Below are positions 63,466 to 64,000 of a stretch of 64,000 nt of DNA, piece after piece. The DNA lies in assembly GCF_018070345.1 (NCBI RefSeq), contig NZ_JAGPXX010000004.1, positions 248,001-312,000 on the forward strand. The letters are read 5' to 3'. Source of the stretch: Streptomyces sp. F63. GTDB lineage: Bacteria; Actinomycetota; Actinomycetes; Streptomycetales; Streptomycetaceae. The notes beneath the pieces are model-generated. The model did no database searches and was not told the origin of the DNA. It was given only the letters and a program-made list of their open reading frames with translations. The position numbers and the translations under genes are program-made. Every line of letters starts with the position of its first letter. The first letter of the stretch is position 1.

Positions 63466-64000
63466 TCAGCGCCCGGTGTCGGGGGTGTCCGGGGCGAGGA
63501 TCTCCAGCCCGTCGGGCAGTGCCTCCTCGTCGTCCTCGGCTTCCTCTTCCTCTTCCGCCTCCTCGTCGAAGACGGAGCTGACGTCGAAGCGGCAGAGGAT
63601 CCGCTGCGGGTCCACGTCGTCGAAGGGCGCGTTGAGCCACTCCCCCGGCTCGGCCGGCTCGTCGGCAGCGGTCACCCAGAGGGTGGAGTCGCCCTCCTCA
63701 AGTCCGAACTCCTGGTGCCGGGAGGCGATCTCGTCGGGCTCGAACTCCCCGAACAGCACCCCCAGAGCGGTGTGGACACTGCTGCCCACTCCGGCGATCT
63801 CCGCGCGGGCCCCGTTCACGGCGGGCTCCGCGTCCGGGTCCAGCTCGACGATCCGCTCGGCCTGGGCGAAGAGCCGGCGGGACTCGGCGACGGAGTAGTC
63901 GCGCCGGATCAGCACACTGAGGGCACTGGGATTCTCCGGACCGGTGTAGGCGGGCAGCGAGCCGTCTCCGGGGATCTCGAACGGGGTGACCTCGTCGTAC
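63466..64000 (-). CDS. Acidic conserved hypothetical protein (5' end outside window)
   Basis: At least 177 residues; the frame is open to the right edge, so the start is missing. Visible text from the edge: YDEVTPFEIPGDGSLPAYTG, then SALSVLIRRDYSVAESRRLF, later PGEWLNAPFDDVDPQRILCR, then a run of Glu/Asp (DEEAEEEEEAEDDEEALPDG). It is strongly acidic at the C-terminus and I see no catalytic or membrane motif. I do not recognise a family. Convergent with the RecD-like gene. Confidence 0.7.
   Translation of the reverse strand, partial: YDEVTPFEIPGDGSLPAYTGPENPSALSVLIRRDYSVAESRRLFAQAERIVELDPDAEPAVNGARAEIAGVGSSVHTALGVLFGEFEPDEIASRHQEFGLEEGDSTLWVTAADEPAEPGEWLNAPFDDVDPQRILCRFDVSSVFDEEAEEEEEAEDDEEALPDGLEILAPDTPDTGR

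Overview
The window reads as the chromosome of a Streptomyces or close relative. It has very high GC content, strong GC bias at third codon positions, and many GTG starts. It also carries actinobacterial marker systems: the Pup-proteasome genes (pup, dop, pafA, pafB/pafC, prcB/prcA, arc), the mycothiol gene mshC, an F420-type oxidoreductase, and the glycerol operon gylR-glpF-glpK-glpD beside metH. Gene calls rest on protein motifs and remembered family features. No database search was run.

Layout. Positions 1-1416 hold the N-terminus of an ArsR-type regulator, with a repeat-rich upstream region, and a DUF2510 membrane protein. Positions 1501-8754 form what looks like a complete ethanolamine utilisation locus working through gamma-glutamylation: a GlnA4-like ligase, an aldehyde dehydrogenase and a short-chain dehydrogenase on the minus strand, then a FadR-type GntR regulator, an ethanolamine permease and a gamma-glutamyl hydrolase on the plus strand. 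Two matching dyad sites at 5363-5386 and 6331-6354 are probably the regulator's operators.

Positions 9116-11908 are a 2.8-kb integrated element with a serine integrase. It is inserted within the first codons of a 5'-3' exonuclease gene. The native start codon remains at 9098, now in frame with the integrase. The element supplies a replacement start at 11888 that keeps the exonuclease in frame. This is the most unusual structure in the window.

Positions 11888-30619 are conserved housekeeping: exonuclease, Ski2-like RNA helicase, lipid-kinase-like protein, tatC/tatA, pafC/pafB, two FKBP isomerases, pafA, prcA/prcB, pup, dop, arc and a ferredoxin. Pup already ends in Gly-Gly-Glu, so Dop should be needed only for depupylation. 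Positions 30624-39957 hold a frameshifted secreted-protein gene, trmI, a site-2 protease, a RecB-like nuclease, an orphan response regulator, two tandem peptide-binding lipoproteins and a HAD phosphatase. Positions 40095-48931 hold metH and the glycerol operon, with matching candidate GylR sites upstream of gylR and of glpF.

Positions 49160-56785 contain a LysM protein, a PAC2 protein with a long disordered tail, the cluster mshC / PI3-4-kinase-like / DUF3090 / phosphomutase, CorA and an unknown protein. Positions 57044-64000 contain a nitronate monooxygenase-like enzyme with a perfect 20-bp palindrome upstream, an F420-type oxidoreductase, an aldo-keto reductase translationally coupled to a RecD-like protein that has lost its Walker motifs, and the C-terminal part of an acidic unknown protein. 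Three separate 9-bp tandem repeat arrays lie in intergenic DNA at 18701, 45662 and 63288. Strong hairpin terminators mark several gene ends.
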